From: Streptomyces laurentii
GTDB lineage: Bacteria > Actinomycetota > Actinomycetes > Streptomycetales > Streptomycetaceae
DNA length: 64,000 bases
Assembly: GCA_002355495.1 (NCBI GenBank)
Contig: AP017424.1
Span: 3,658,001-3,722,000 of the forward strand
Direction: 5' to 3'
The notes beneath the pieces were generated by a model. The model worked only from the letters and a program-made list of their open reading frames with translations. It searched no databases and was not told the origin of the DNA. A program made the translations under genes and the position numbers. Positions 54,517-64,000 of the stretch are shown here, in pieces (positions within the stretch are counted from its first letter, which is position 1; the number at the start of each line of letters is the position of its first letter).

Positions 54517-56539
54517 CCTCGACCCAGTTCAGGGCCGGGTCGTCGAAGTCGAGCAGGTTGCCCTCGGTGTCCTCGGGCACGACCACGTAGCGGACCGTCT
54601 CGCCGTCGGCCTCGGAACCGTGCAGGAACGACGTGTCCGACGGGGACAGATAGTCGACCCGGTGGGCGAGCCAGATGGTGCCGCCGTCACCGTCGTCGTA
54701 CGACTCGGCCTTGAAGACCTGGTAGCGGGCAAGGTCGGGCTCGGTGCTCGCGTCCCACTCCAGGAACACGCCGTCGGTGCGCGGCGTCGCCTTCAGACCG
54801 GTGACCGGCGGCAGGGCGACGCGGACGGTGAGCGGCGCGGACAGCGGACCCTCGTTGCCGAACGGGTCCACGGCCGCGACCGCGTACGTGTAGTGCGTGC
54901 CCTGGCGCTTGGCCACGTCGTTGCAGTTGCCCCGGTTGTCCGCGGAGTCGCTGTCCCAGCCGCAGGTCACGCGGGTCATCGTGGTCCTGTCGAGGGTGCG
55001 GCCGGGCGAGCGGTACATCCGGTACGAGCCGCCGTTGTCCCAGTCCTCGTAGGCGGGCCAGGCCATCGACCAGTGCACGTCGGTCGAGCCGGGGCGGACG
55101 ACGGCGTTCAGGCCGGTGGGGGCGGCCAGCGGCCCGGTCCGGTCGACGCCGTCGTCGGCGTACACCTCGGAGTACGCGGACGGGTTGCCCGCCGCGTCGA
55201 AGGCCCGGACGCGGTAGAAGCGCGGGGTGTTCACCGGGGCCGCGACGCGGACTTTGCCGGGGGCCGTCGTCGTCGCGACCACGCTGTACGGGCCCGTCTC
55301 GGCGGGGGCCGCCGACACCTCGTACCCGACCGCGTTCTCGCTCGCCTGCCAGCCCAGGGTGGCCTGCCAGAGGTCGTAGCCCACGGCGAGCCCCTTCGGG
55401 GCGGCCGGGCCGGTCTTGTCGGCGGTCGTGATGATGATGTCGGTGGAGCCGCCCGACTCGTTGCCCGCCTTGTCGACGGCGCGGACCTCGTACCCGTAGG
55501 ACGCCCCGGTGGCCGGCGCGGACGCGTCGGCGAAGGTCGTCTTGGTGATCAGGCCCGAACCGCTGACCTTCGTCCAGCCGGAGCCGGGCGACGGACGCCG
55601 GTAGACCCGGTAGCCCGCGAGGTCCGTCTCCTTGTTGGGCGTCCACGACAGGGTCGTGGTGTTCGTGGTTCCGTCGTAGGAGTACACCGGCTTGGACGGT
55701 CCGACCGGGGCGGTGCGGTCGACGGTCGTGATGTACAGGTCGGCGGTGCCGCCGGACTCGTTGCCGGCCTTGTCGACGGCGCGGATCTCGTAGGCGAAGT
55801 TCGCGCCGGTGGCCGGTGCGGACTTGTCGGTGTACGTCGTGGCCGTCACCAGGCCCGAGCCACTGATCCTGGTCCAGCCGGAGCCGGGCGACGGGCGCCG
55901 GTAGACCCGGTAGCCGGCCAGGTCCATCTCCTTGTTGGCCGCCCAGCGCAGCGACGCGGCGTGGGCCGTCCGGTCGTAGGCGACGGACGCGCCGCTCGGG
56001 CCGTACGGCTTGACCTTGTCGACCGTCGCCGACGTCCTCGGCGTGTACGTGAACTTCACGTTGGCCGCGCCCGTCCACGCGACGAAGTCGACGCGCAGGG
56101 AGTGCTTGCCGGCCGGGACGGTGAGGTTGACCGACTTCTTCTGGGTGGTGGAGACGTTCTTCCACAGGTCGATCTTGCGGACGCCGTCCAGGTAGACGCG
56201 GACGCCGTCCTGGGTCTCGGCGGCGAAGGTGAAGGGGCCTCCGGAGCCGAAGTCGCGGGTGAGCGACCAGCGGGCCGAGAAGTTGTCGTTGGGCAGGCTC
56301 ACGCCGGCAGGGTGACCGGAACCGTAGTTCTCGGAGATCGCCGTGTCGCATGCGGTCTTCTTCGGGGTGCCGCCGAAGGTGGTGTTGGCGAAGAACTGCA
56401 CCTTCCACACCGGGGAGTTGCAGGTGACGGTCGCCGCGGCGGCGGGCGCGCCCGCCGCGGTGACGAGACCGCCGGCGGTGGCGAGGGTGACGAGGCCGGC
56501 CAGGGTGGCCGGGACTCTCGTCCGGATGCGCGTGTTCAC
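54485..56539 (-). CDS. secreted PA14 and fibronectin type III protein
   Basis: A 684-residue secreted protein with a 37-residue signal peptide (LAGLVTLATAGGLVTAAGAP). A PA14-type domain follows (VQFFANTTFGGTPKKTACDT, RWSLTRDFGSGGPFTFAAET, QDGVRVYLDGVRKIDLWKNV), then about five fibronectin-III domains. Two successive domains, at about residues 185-285 and 285-385, are near copies (DLAGYRVYRRPSPGSGWT in both). It probably binds carbohydrate or cell wall; no catalytic domain is present. Start is GTG 56539. It lies inside the cobalamin cluster with no evident link to it. Confidence 0.82.
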   Translation of the reverse strand: MNTRIRTRVPATLAGLVTLATAGGLVTAAGAPAAAATVTCNSPVWKVQFFANTTFGGTPKKTACDTAISENYGSGHPAGVSLPNDNFSARWSLTRDFGSGGPFTFAAETQDGVRVYLDGVRKIDLWKNVSTTQKKSVNLTVPAGKHSLRVDFVAWTGAANVKFTYTPRTSATVDKVKPYGPSGASVAYDRTAHAASLRWAANKEMDLAGYRVYRRPSPGSGWTRISGSGLVTATTYTDKSAPATGANFAYEIRAVDKAGNESGGTADLYITTVDRTAPVGPSKPVYSYDGTTNTTTLSWTPNKETDLAGYRVYRRPSPGSGWTKVSGSGLITKTTFADASAPATGASYGYEVRAVDKAGNESGGSTDIIITTADKTGPAAPKGLAVGYDLWQATLGWQASENAVGYEVSAAPAETGPYSVVATTTAPGKVRVAAPVNTPRFYRVRAFDAAGNPSAYSEVYADDGVDRTGPLAAPTGLNAVVRPGSTDVHWSMAWPAYEDWDNGGSYRMYRSPGRTLDRTTMTRVTCGWDSDSADNRGNCNDVAKRQGTHYTYAVAAVDPFGNEGPLSAPLTVRVALPPVTGLKATPRTDGVFLEWDASTEPDLARYQVFKAESYDDGDGGTIWLAHRVDYLSPSDTSFLHGSEADGETVRYVVVPEDTEGNLLDFDDPALNWVEVTELGTPPVE

Positions 56540-56738
56540 AGGCGTGTGGGGCCCTTTCCGGGACCGTGAGAAACGAACGGACAGGAGGGGGCGTGGGGGT
56601 GGTGGTGCGGGGCGGCCGTCGGGGTGGGGCCCTTCGTACGGCTGCGCGACCAGCGGAACGACTCTACCCGCCGCGATCACCCGTGCGGGTGGTTTATTCG
56701 GCCGCCCCACCACCCCCGGCGTCAGCCTGCGGGACCGC

Positions 56739-58244
56739 TCAGTACCGCCTCGGCGTCCACGTCAGCGTCCGCCCGTCGGCGCGCTCCGTGACCCGCGTCC
56801 GCGAGGAGCCGATCAGGAGGAGCGTGCGCATGTCGACCTCGGCCGGGTCCAGGGTCTTCAGGGTCAGCACGCGCACCGACTGCTCCGGCCCGCCGACGTC
56901 CCGGGCGACGACCACCGGGGTGTCCGGCGAGCGCACCTCCAGGAGCAGGTCGCGGGCGGCGGCGACCTGGTGGGTACGGGACTTGGAGCCCGGGTTGTAG
57001 AGGGCGAGGACCAGGTCGGCCTCGGCGGCGGCGCGCAGCCGGCCGGCGATGACGTCCCAGGACTTGAGGCGGTCGGAGAGGGAGATCGTCGCGTAGTCGT
57101 GGCCGAGCGGGGCGCCCGCGGCGGCGGCCGCGGCGTTGGCGGCGGTCACGCCCGGGAGGACCCGTACGGGGACGTCGGCGTACCGTTCCTCCGCCGCGAC
57201 CTCCAGGACCGCCGTCGCCATCGCGAAGACGCCCGGGTCGCCGCCGGAGACGACCGCGACCCGCCGTCCGCGCCGGGCCAGGTCGAGGGCGAGCTCGGCG
57301 CGCTCGGACTCGACTTTGTTGTCGGACCCGTGCCGCCGCTGCCCGGGCCGCAGCACCGGCACCCGGTCGAGGTAGGTGGTGTAGCCGACGAGGTCGTCGG
57401 CGTGCACGAGCGCGCCGCGCGACTCGGGGGTGAGCCAGGGGGCGCCCGCCGGACCGGTGCCGACCACGACGACCTCGCCCCGGTCCCGTACCGGCGGCTG
57501 CTCGTCGATCCGTGAGGGCAGCACGGCGACGGAGAAGTACGGGACGGACGCCGGGTCGACGTCCGCGAGGCGCTCGGTGCGCTCGCCCGCCATGAACGCC
57601 CGTTCCACGTACCGGGCGTCGTCGAGCCGCCCGGCCCGCTCCAGGGCGCGGCGCACGGTGGGGAAGGTGCGGCCGAGCTTCATCACGACGGCCGAGTCGG
57701 CGCCCGCGAGGCGCGCGGTCAGCTCGTCCTCCGACAGGGTGCCGGGGATGATCGTCAGGGTCTCCTCGGCCTCGCACAGCGGCTCGCCGAGCCGGGCGGC
57801 GGCGGCGCTCACGGAGGTGACGCCGGGGATGACCGTGGTGTCGTAACGGTCCGCGAGCCGCTTGTGCATGTGCTGGTACGAGCCGTAGAACAGCGGGTCG
57901 CCCTCGGCGAGGACGGCGACCGTGCGGCCGGCGTCGAGGTGCGCGGCGAGGCGGGCCGCGGCCTCCTCGTAGAAGTCGTCGAGCGCGCCGCGGTAGCCGC
58001 CGGGGTGGTCGGTGGTCTCCACGGTGAGCGGGTACATCAGCCGCTCCTCGACGTGGTCGGGGCGCAGGTGCGGGGCGGCGATGGAACGGGCGATGGAACG
58101 GCCGTGCCGGGCCGAGTGGTACGCGACCACGTCGGCCTCCGCGATGGCCTTCACCGCCGCGAGCGTCAGCAGGTCGGGGTCGCCGGGGCCGAGCCCGACC
58201 CCGTACAGCTTGCCGGGAGCGACGGGGTGCCGGGGAGCGCTCAT
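56739..58244 (-). CDS. cobIJ: precorrin-2 C20-methyltransferase / precorrin-3B C17-methyltransferase fusion
   Basis: A 501-residue bifunctional enzyme. Residues 1-245 are CobI ([60 protein letters not shown]). Residues 255-501 are CobJ ([60 protein letters not shown]). Both halves have the SAM-binding Gly-rich loops of tetrapyrrole methylases. CobI methylates C-20 and CobJ contracts the ring and methylates C-17. Its ATG overlaps the cobH stop (ATGA). It is the last gene of the cobG-cobH-cobIJ operon. Confidence 0.95.
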   Translation of the reverse strand: MSAPRHPVAPGKLYGVGLGPGDPDLLTLAAVKAIAEADVVAYHSARHGRSIARSIAAPHLRPDHVEERLMYPLTVETTDHPGGYRGALDDFYEEAAARLAAHLDAGRTVAVLAEGDPLFYGSYQHMHKRLADRYDTTVIPGVTSVSAAAARLGEPLCEAEETLTIIPGTLSEDELTARLAGADSAVVMKLGRTFPTVRRALERAGRLDDARYVERAFMAGERTERLADVDPASVPYFSVAVLPSRIDEQPPVRDRGEVVVVGTGPAGAPWLTPESRGALVHADDLVGYTTYLDRVPVLRPGQRRHGSDNKVESERAELALDLARRGRRVAVVSGGDPGVFAMATAVLEVAAEERYADVPVRVLPGVTAANAAAAAAGAPLGHDYATISLSDRLKSWDVIAGRLRAAAEADLVLALYNPGSKSRTHQVAAARDLLLEVRSPDTPVVVARDVGGPEQSVRVLTLKTLDPAEVDMRTLLLIGSSRTRVTERADGRTLTWTPRRY

Positions 58245-58900
58245 GCCTGGATCTCCGCTTCGTGCGCGAGGGCGTTGAGGGCGGCGGCCGTCATGGCGCT
58301 GCCGCCGCGCCGGCCCCGTACCACCAGGTAGTCGAGGCCGAGTTCGTTGGCGGCGAGGGCGTCCTTGGACTCCGCGGCGCCGATGAAGCCGACCGGGATG
58401 CCGAGCACGGCGGCGGGCTTCCCGGCGCCGTTCGCGACCATCTCCAGGAGGTGGAAGAGGGCGGTGGGCGCGTTGCCGACGGCGACGACCGCCCCTTCCA
58501 GGCGGTCCCGCCACAGCTCCAGGGCGGCGGCGGAACGCGTGGTGCCGAGTTCGGCGGCGAGGGCGGGCACGGCCGGGTCGGACAGACCGCACAGCACCTC
58601 GTTGCCGGCGGGCAGCCGCTTGCGGGTGACCCCGCTGGCGACCATCTGCGCGTCGCACAGGATGGGCGCCCCGGCGCGCAGCGCGGCGCGCGCGGCGGCG
58701 ACCACGCCGGGCGAGTAGGCGAGGTCACGGACGAGGTCGGTCATGCCGCAGGCGTGGATCATGCGGACGGCGACCGTGGCGAGGTCGTCGGGCAGGCCCG
58801 CGAGATCCGCCGCGGCCTCGGCCCGGATCGTGGCGAAGGAGCGGCGGTAGATCTCCGCGCCGTCCTTCTCGTACTCGAACATCGTGGTGTTCTCGCTCAT
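58241..58900 (-). CDS. cobH: precorrin-8X methylmutase
   Basis: A 219-residue enzyme that moves the C-11 methyl to C-12, giving hydrogenobyrinate. Motifs are [40 protein letters not shown] with the catalytic His, [20 protein letters not shown] and [19 protein letters not shown]. Length is standard. ATG 58900 overlaps the cobG stop (ATGA), and its own stop overlaps the cobIJ start, so all three are translationally coupled. Confidence 0.95.
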   Translation of the reverse strand: MSENTTMFEYEKDGAEIYRRSFATIRAEAAADLAGLPDDLATVAVRMIHACGMTDLVRDLAYSPGVVAAARAALRAGAPILCDAQMVASGVTRKRLPAGNEVLCGLSDPAVPALAAELGTTRSAAALELWRDRLEGAVVAVGNAPTALFHLLEMVANGAGKPAAVLGIPVGFIGAAESKDALAANELGLDYLVVRGRRGGSAMTAAALNALAHEAEIQA

Positions 58901-60243
58901 CTCGTAGGGAGGGCGCGGGCCGTGGCGACCGCGTCGGGCAGGGAGGTACGGGGGGTGGGGGCGCCGTCCACCAGGTACGCGCCGTCCCCGGTGGCGAGGA
59001 CGTCGACCCAGGTGCCGTGCGGGTGCCCGCAGCGCCGGGCGCAGCCGGCGACGTGCACGGGAAGGCCGTCGGGGGGTGCGGGAAGGAGCCGGCCGGCGTC
59101 CGTCCGTACGTCGGCCAGGGACTTGGCGCAGCCGGGCAGTCCGGTGCAGGCGGTGACCCCGGCGCCGGGGGCGTCGGGGCGGGTGATCAGGCCGTACGCG
59201 GCGAGGCGCGCGAGCCGGCCGGCCTGAGCCTCGGTCGCGGACCCGGACCCGGACCCGGCCGTACCGGACACGGCCGTCCCGGATCCGGCCGTACCGGACA
59301 CGGCCTCGGTCCCGGACACGCCCCCCGCCTCGGTCACGACCACCACCCCGCGCCACGGCGTCAGCCGGACCTCCGCCGCGGGCGACAGCGCCCGCAGCCG
59401 GGCTGCGGTCAGCCGGCCGAGCGGGGCGAGGACGGACAGGGCGCGCGGGCCGAGCGGGCCGGGCGCGGGCGGGGTGCCGAGGGGGAGCGGAGGCGGTACG
59501 GGGACGGGCTGCCCGCCCGTACCGCTCAGGTCGACCGCCCCTTCCGCCCCGGCGGGCCCGGCCGGCAGTTCGCGGACCCGCCAGGCCCCGTTGCCCGCCG
59601 CCGAAGCGGCGTCGAGGAAGGCGAGGGCGGCGGCGAGCGCGGCCCGGGGCGCGTCGGCGGCGGTGATCCGCCGCGCCTGTCCGCCGACCCGGAGCAGGGC
59701 GGAATCGCCGCCCGGTTCTGCGATCAAGGTCACATCGCCGCCGAGTCCGGCGACATCGCCGCGCCCGTCGTCCAGAACGAACAGGAACCGTCCCGAAAGG
59801 GACGCGGCACGGGGCTCCGCGCAGAGCAGTCCGTCCAGTTCACGGGCCCAGGTGTGCACGTCGGCGTGGCCGTGTCCGTCGAGTCCGGCGGCCGGCGAGG
59901 CGACGAGGTTGCGCACCCGCTCGTGGGTCGGCGAGGGGAGCAGCCCGCCGCGTCCGAGACGGTCGGCGAGGACGGCTCCGCAGCCGTCCGGCAGACCGCG
60001 CAGCTCGACGTTTCCACGCGAGGTGATGCTCACGGCACCGTCCCCCAGCGACTCGGAAACGGAAGCGAGCAACTCGACTTGATGTTCCGTCAACTGCCCT
60101 GCTGGCAAGCGGAGTCGGGCGAGGAAACCATCGGCGGCGGCGTGCAACCGGAGCGCCCCGGGGCACGCGTCGCCACGGTCCCGTATGAGAGGTTCGCCCC
60201 GTTCGGGCGAGGTGTCGGGAGTGGGCGGCATGGCGGCGAGCAT
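58897..60243 (-). CDS. cobG: precorrin-3B synthase (CobG)
   Basis: A 448-residue iron-sulfur monooxygenase of the sulfite-reductase-like family, which uses O2 to make precorrin-3B. Ferredoxin-like repeats are visible ([40 protein letters not shown]). The [4Fe-4S] ligands are in [20 protein letters not shown] and [14 protein letters not shown]. Between them is a low-complexity insert rich in Ser-Gly-Thr ([20 protein letters not shown]) coded by slipped repeats. Start is ATG 60243 or 60231. Its presence indicates the aerobic route. It is divergent from cobN. Confidence 0.92.
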   Translation of the reverse strand: MLAAMPPTPDTSPERGEPLIRDRGDACPGALRLHAAADGFLARLRLPAGQLTEHQVELLASVSESLGDGAVSITSRGNVELRGLPDGCGAVLADRLGRGGLLPSPTHERVRNLVASPAAGLDGHGHADVHTWARELDGLLCAEPRAASLSGRFLFVLDDGRGDVAGLGGDVTLIAEPGGDSALLRVGGQARRITAADAPRAALAAALAFLDAASAAGNGAWRVRELPAGPAGAEGAVDLSGTGGQPVPVPPPLPLGTPPAPGPLGPRALSVLAPLGRLTAARLRALSPAAEVRLTPWRGVVVVTEAGGVSGTEAVSGTAGSGTAVSGTAGSGSGSATEAQAGRLARLAAYGLITRPDAPGAGVTACTGLPGCAKSLADVRTDAGRLLPAPPDGLPVHVAGCARRCGHPHGTWVDVLATGDGAYLVDGAPTPRTSLPDAVATARALPTR

Positions 60244-60308
60244 ACCTACGAGCGATGGTCCGGCGACCGGGGGTGACGGGCGGCCCTCTCCCGCCGGCGG
60301 ACGGCACG

Positions 60309-60488
60309 TTCTAGGATGCAGACCGGCATGGGGTCCCAGGACCCCGGGGAGGAAGCCCGGTGAGATTCCGGCGCGGTCCCGCCACTGTGAGCCGGCCCCG
60401 AGCCTCGGGTGTCCGGTGAGTCAGGAACTCCCGCCGTCCAACGACCACCCGGGGCGCGGACACCCCGAGGAAGGGCCCGAGCCTCGCC
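60309..60488 (+). promoter_or_regulatory. cobalamin (B12) riboswitch upstream of cobN
   Basis: The leader has the class features of an adenosylcobalamin riboswitch: GGGAGGAAGCCCGGTGAGA-type core (GGAAGCCCGGTGAGATTCCG), the B12 box GCCACTG at 60381-60387 and GAGTCAGGAACTCCCG. A possible switch helix pairs CCTCGGGTGTCC (60403-60414) with GGACACCCCGAGG (60458-60470), the latter reaching the GAGGAAGG ribosome site. B12 would thus reduce cobN translation. Confidence 0.92.
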
Positions 60489-63400
60489 ATGCTCGTTCTG
60501 CTGTCGCACTCCGACACCGACCTGCTCAGCGCCCGTGCGGCGAACGCCGCCGCCTCCTCCTCGGCGACGGACGCGGACACCGGCGGGGCCGCCCCGGTCC
60601 CGTACCGCTTCGCGAACCCGTCCCGCCTCCCGCTCGGTGACCTCCCCGCGCTCCTCGACGGCGCCGGCCTGGTCGTCGTCCGCCTCCTCGGCGGGCTCCG
60701 CTCCTGGCAGGAGGGCCTCGACGCGGTCCTCGCCACCGGAAAGCCGATGGTCGTGCTGAGCGGCGAACAGGCCCCGGACGCCCAGCTCATGGCGGCCTCC
60801 ACGGTGCCGGTCGGCGTCGCCACCGAGGCCCACGCATACCTGGCGCACGGCGGTCCGGCCAACCTCGCCCAGCTGGCCCGCTTCCTCTCCGACACGGTCC
60901 TGCTCACCGGCCACGGCTTCGAGGCCCCGGCCCCGGCACCCTCCTGGGGCGCCCTCGACCGCACCCCGGCCGCACCCCGGGATCCGGCCGCCCCGGTCAT
61001 CGCGGTGCTCTACTACCGCGCCCACCACATGAGCGGCAACACCGCCTTCGTCGGCGCCCTCTGCGACGCCATCGAGGACGCGGGCGGCCGGCCGAAGCCG
61101 CTGTACGTGGCCTCGCTGCGGGCCCCCGAACCCGAACTCCTCGCCGCGCTCGGCGACGCCGACGCGATCGTCACCACCGTCCTCGCCGCGGGCGGCACCC
61201 GGCCCGCCGAAGCGCAGGCCGGCGGGGACGAGGAGGCGTGGGACGCGGGCGCGCTCGCCGCGCTCGACGTGCCCATCCTCCAGGCGCTCTGCCTGACCGG
61301 CTCCCGGGCGGCCTGGGAGGAGAACGACGAGGGCCTGTCGCCGCTGGACTCCGCGAGCCAGATCGCCGTCCCGGAGTTCGACGGCCGCCTGATCACCGTC
61401 CCGTTCTCGTTCAAGGAGATCGACGAGGACGGTCTGCCCGCGTACGTGGCGGACGCCGAACGCGCCGCCCGGGTCGCGGGCATCGCCCTCCGGCACGCCC
61501 GGCTGCGGCACATCCCGAACGCGCGCAAGAAGGTGGCCCTGGTCCTCTCCGCGTACCCGACCAAGCACTCCCGGATCGGCAACGCGGTCGGCCTCGACAC
61601 CCCCGCCTCCGCCGTCGCGCTGCTGCGCCGGCTGATCGCCGAGGGGTACGACTTCGGGCCGGCCGAGGACATCCCGGGGCTGGTCTCCGGCGACGGCGAC
61701 GAGCTGATCCGCGCGCTGATCGACGCGGGCGGCCACGACCAGGACTGGCTGACGGATGAGCAGCTGGCCGCGAACCCGGTGCGGATCCCGGCCGCCGACT
61801 ACCGCCGCTGGTACGCGGCGCTGCCGGCCGAACTGCGTGCCGGGGTGGAGGAGCACTGGGGCCCGGCGCCGGGCGAGATGTTCCTGGACCGCTCCCGCAA
61901 CCCCGAGGGCGACATCGTGCTCGCCGCGCTGCGGCGCGGCAATCTGCTCATCCTCATCCAGCCGCCGCGCGGCTTCGGCGAGAACCCGATCGCGATCTAC
62001 CACGACCCCGATCTGCCGCCCTCGCACCACTACCTCGCCGCCTACCGCTGGATCGCGGCGCGCGCCGACGACCACGGCTTCGGCGCCGACGCGATGATCC
62101 ACCTCGGCAAGCACGGCAACCTGGAGTGGCTGCCCGGCAAGAACGCCGGCCTGTCCGCCGCCTGCGGTCCGGACGCGGCGCTCGGCGACCTGCCGCTGGT
62201 GTACCCGTTCCTGGTCAACGACCCGGGCGAGGGCACCCAGGCCAAGCGCCGCGCGCACGCCACCCTCGTCGACCACCTCGTGCCGCCGATGGCCCGCGCC
62301 GACAGCTACGGCGACATCGCCCGCCTGGAGCAACTCCTCGACGAGTACGCCCAGATCAGCAGCATGGACCCGGCGAAGCTGCCCGCGATCCGCGCCCAGA
62401 TCTGGACGCTGATCCAGGCCGCGAAGCTCGACCACGACCTGGGTCTCGCCGACCGCCCGGACGACGACGGCTTCGACGACTTCCTGCTGCACGTCGACGG
62501 CTGGCTGTGCGAGGTCAAGGACGCGCAGATCCGTGACGGCCTGCACGTCCTCGGCGGCGCGCCGACCGGGCCCGAGCGGGTCAACCTCGTCCTCTCCATC
62601 CTGCGCGCCCGCCAGATCTGGGGCGGTACGCAGGCGCTGCCCGGGCTGCGCGAGGCGCTCGGCCTGGACGAGTCGGCCACCGACCGGGCCCGTACCGACG
62701 ACATCGAGGCGCGCGCCCGGCAGGTCGTCGAGGCCATGGAGGCCGCCGGCTGGTCGACCGAGGCGATCAGCCAGGCGGCCCGACTCGGCCTGGGGCAGCC
62801 GCCGATGGGCGGCGACTGGTACGCGCGACAGCTGGCACGGGTCTCGGAGGTGCTGCGCTTCGCCTGCGAGCAGGTCGTGCCCCGGCTGGCCGGCACCACC
62901 GACGAACTCACCCATGCCGTCCACGCGTTGAACGGCGGCTTCGTGCCCGCCGGCCCGTCCGGCTCACCGCTGCGCGGTCTGGTCAACGTGCTGCCGACCG
63001 GCCGCAACTTCTACTCCGTCGACCCCAAGGCCGTACCGTCCCGGCTCGCCTGGGAGACCGGCCAGGCCCTCGCCGACTCCCTCCTCACCCGCTACCGCGA
63101 CGACAACGGCGACTGGCCCACCTCGGTCGGCCTGTCCCTGTGGGGGACGAGCGCGATGCGCACGGCGGGCGACGACGTCGCCGAGGCGCTGGCGCTGCTC
63201 GGCGTCCGGCCACTGTGGGACGACGCCTCGCGCCGCGTCCGCGGCCTGGAGCCGATCCCGCTCGCCGAGCTGGGCCGGCCCCGCGTCGACGTGACGCTGC
63301 GCATCTCCGGCTTCTTCCGCGACGCGTTCCCGCACGTCATCGGGCTGCTCGACGACGCCGTCCGGCTCGTCGCCGGCCTTGAGGACGAGTCCGCCGAGGA

Positions 63401-64000
63401 CAACCACGTCCGCGCCCACGCCCAGGCCGACCTGGCCGAGCACGGCGACGAACGGCGCGCCACCACCCGTATCTTCGGCTCCCGGCCCGGCACCTACGGC
63501 GCGGGACTGCTCCAGCTCATCGACTCCCGCGACTGGCGCACCGACGCCGACCTCGCCGAGGTGTACACGGTGTGGGGCGGCTACGCGTACGGGCGCGGGC
63601 TCGAAGGCCGCCCGGCGCGCGCCGAGATGGAGACGGCGTACAAGCGCATCGCGGTCGCGGCGAAGAACACGGACACACGCGAGCACGACATCGCCGACTC
63701 CGACGACTACTTCCAGTACCACGGCGGCATGGTGGCGACGGTGCGCGCGCTGCGCGGCACGGCCCCGGAGGCGTACATCGGCGACTCCACCCGCCCGGAG
63801 ACCGTCCGCACCCGCACCCTCGTCGAGGAGACCTCCCGGGTCTTCCGCGCCCGCGTGGTCAACCCGCGCTGGATCGCGGCCATGCGGCGGCACGGCTACA
63901 AGGGCGCCTTCGAGCTGGCGGCGACGGTCGACTACCTCTTCGGGTACGACGCGACGACGGGCGTCGTCGCCGACTGGATGTACGACAAGCTGACGCAGGA
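60489..64000 (+). CDS. cobN: cobaltochelatase subunit CobN (cut off by the window end)
   Basis: An open frame of 1170 codons without stop to the window end; the family is about 1200-1300 residues, so only a short C-terminus is missing. It is the large ATP-dependent subunit that inserts cobalt into hydrogenobyrinate a,c-diamide together with CobS/CobT or a ChlI/D-like pair. The start is MLVLLSHSDTDLLSARAANA. Family blocks are VLYYRAHHMSGNTAFVGALC, KVALVLSAYPTKHSRIGNAV, and the metal-chelatase core MIHLGKHGNLEWLPGKNAGL with its His residues. Others are NLVNVLPTGRNFYSVDPKAV and YQYHGGMVATVRALRGTAPE. It is expressed behind the B12 riboswitch. Confidence 0.95.
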   Translation, partial: MLVLLSHSDTDLLSARAANAAASSSATDADTGGAAPVPYRFANPSRLPLGDLPALLDGAGLVVVRLLGGLRSWQEGLDAVLATGKPMVVLSGEQAPDAQLMAASTVPVGVATEAHAYLAHGGPANLAQLARFLSDTVLLTGHGFEAPAPAPSWGALDRTPAAPRDPAAPVIAVLYYRAHHMSGNTAFVGALCDAIEDAGGRPKPLYVASLRAPEPELLAALGDADAIVTTVLAAGGTRPAEAQAGGDEEAWDAGALAALDVPILQALCLTGSRAAWEENDEGLSPLDSASQIAVPEFDGRLITVPFSFKEIDEDGLPAYVADAERAARVAGIALRHARLRHIPNARKKVALVLSAYPTKHSRIGNAVGLDTPASAVALLRRLIAEGYDFGPAEDIPGLVSGDGDELIRALIDAGGHDQDWLTDEQLAANPVRIPAADYRRWYAALPAELRAGVEEHWGPAPGEMFLDRSRNPEGDIVLAALRRGNLLILIQPPRGFGENPIAIYHDPDLPPSHHYLAAYRWIAARADDHGFGADAMIHLGKHGNLEWLPGKNAGLSAACGPDAALGDLPLVYPFLVNDPGEGTQAKRRAHATLVDHLVPPMARADSYGDIARLEQLLDEYAQISSMDPAKLPAIRAQIWTLIQAAKLDHDLGLADRPDDDGFDDFLLHVDGWLCEVKDAQIRDGLHVLGGAPTGPERVNLVLSILRARQIWGGTQALPGLREALGLDESATDRARTDDIEARARQVVEAMEAAGWSTEAISQAARLGLGQPPMGGDWYARQLARVSEVLRFACEQVVPRLAGTTDELTHAVHALNGGFVPAGPSGSPLRGLVNVLPTGRNFYSVDPKAVPSRLAWETGQALADSLLTRYRDDNGDWPTSVGLSLWGTSAMRTAGDDVAEALALLGVRPLWDDASRRVRGLEPIPLAELGRPRVDVTLRISGFFRDAFPHVIGLLDDAVRLVAGLEDESAEDNHVRAHAQADLAEHGDERRATTRIFGSRPGTYGAGLLQLIDSRDWRTDADLAEVYTVWGGYAYGRGLEGRPARAEMETAYKRIAVAAKNTDTREHDIADSDDYFQYHGGMVATVRALRGTAPEAYIGDSTRPETVRTRTLVEETSRVFRARVVNPRWIAAMRRHGYKGAFELAATVDYLFGYDATTGVVADWMYDKLTQ

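Noticed and set aside
60246..62924. 892-aa minus ORF opposite cobN
   Set aside because: Antisense shadow; CobN motifs on the plus strand are decisive.

Overview
The window is high-GC actinobacterial DNA, almost certainly a Streptomyces chromosome. The evidence is the dnaK-grpE-dnaJ-hspR operon with HAIR operators, a HAIR-controlled clpB, many GTG/TTG starts, Streptomyces-type small families and an actinobacterial aerobic cobalamin cluster. All calls come from reading the sequence; family names rest on recognised motifs and no search was run.

Left part (1-23.5 kb), core chromosome. A class I aminotransferase, a VOC protein and an HTH protein lead to a YefM/YoeB toxin-antitoxin pair with a palindromic operator, then a Tat-exported NlpC/P60 hydrolase and a YbjN protein. 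clpB follows, divergent from a PPOX-type oxidoreductase across a HAIR. A compact unrecognised cassette (11.4-13.3 kb) has a LuxR-type regulator divergent from a secreted protein with eight DPGW motifs, which is coupled by ATGA to a Rieske-like protein lacking iron ligands. The hspR-dnaJ-grpE-dnaK operon, a sugar transferase, an Fe-S membrane oxidoreductase, a Yip1 protein, a phosphoribosyltransferase and dcd complete this part.

Middle part (23.5-42.1 kb), an island built at tRNA-Gly(CCC). The intact tRNA (23454-23524) is followed by four further copies of its 3' end, near 32.12, 36.54, 41.10 and 42.01 kb. Each carries its own terminator hairpin, and a fifth hairpin-only trace lies at 40.98 kb. 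They divide the region into modules. Module A is a stress/partner-switch set: SPFH, a frameshifted anti-sigma kinase, STAS proteins, a PP2C phosphatase, three DUF5994-like genes and two 88-aa paralogues. Module B holds two WXG100-like proteins, a CdiA-type RNase A-like toxin, an immunity candidate, an orphan second toxin end and a broken CdiI-type immunity gene. Module C is a cold-shock block (Csp, a DEAD-box helicase remnant, two small genes, MerR) with an IS30 remnant. Module D is a truncated membrane gene plus a DUF6243-like gene. No integrase is left; pseudogenes are frequent.

Right part (42.1-64 kb), core again. It holds a lipoprotein, a secreted lamin-tail nuclease, an aldo/keto reductase with an SRPBCC protein, a cation/proton antiporter and a GNAT acetyltransferase. 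The cobalamin genes follow: cbiD, cobK, a cobI-cobJ fusion, cobH, cobG, then a cobalamin riboswitch in front of cobN, which runs off the window end. A secreted PA14/fibronectin-III protein is embedded among them.
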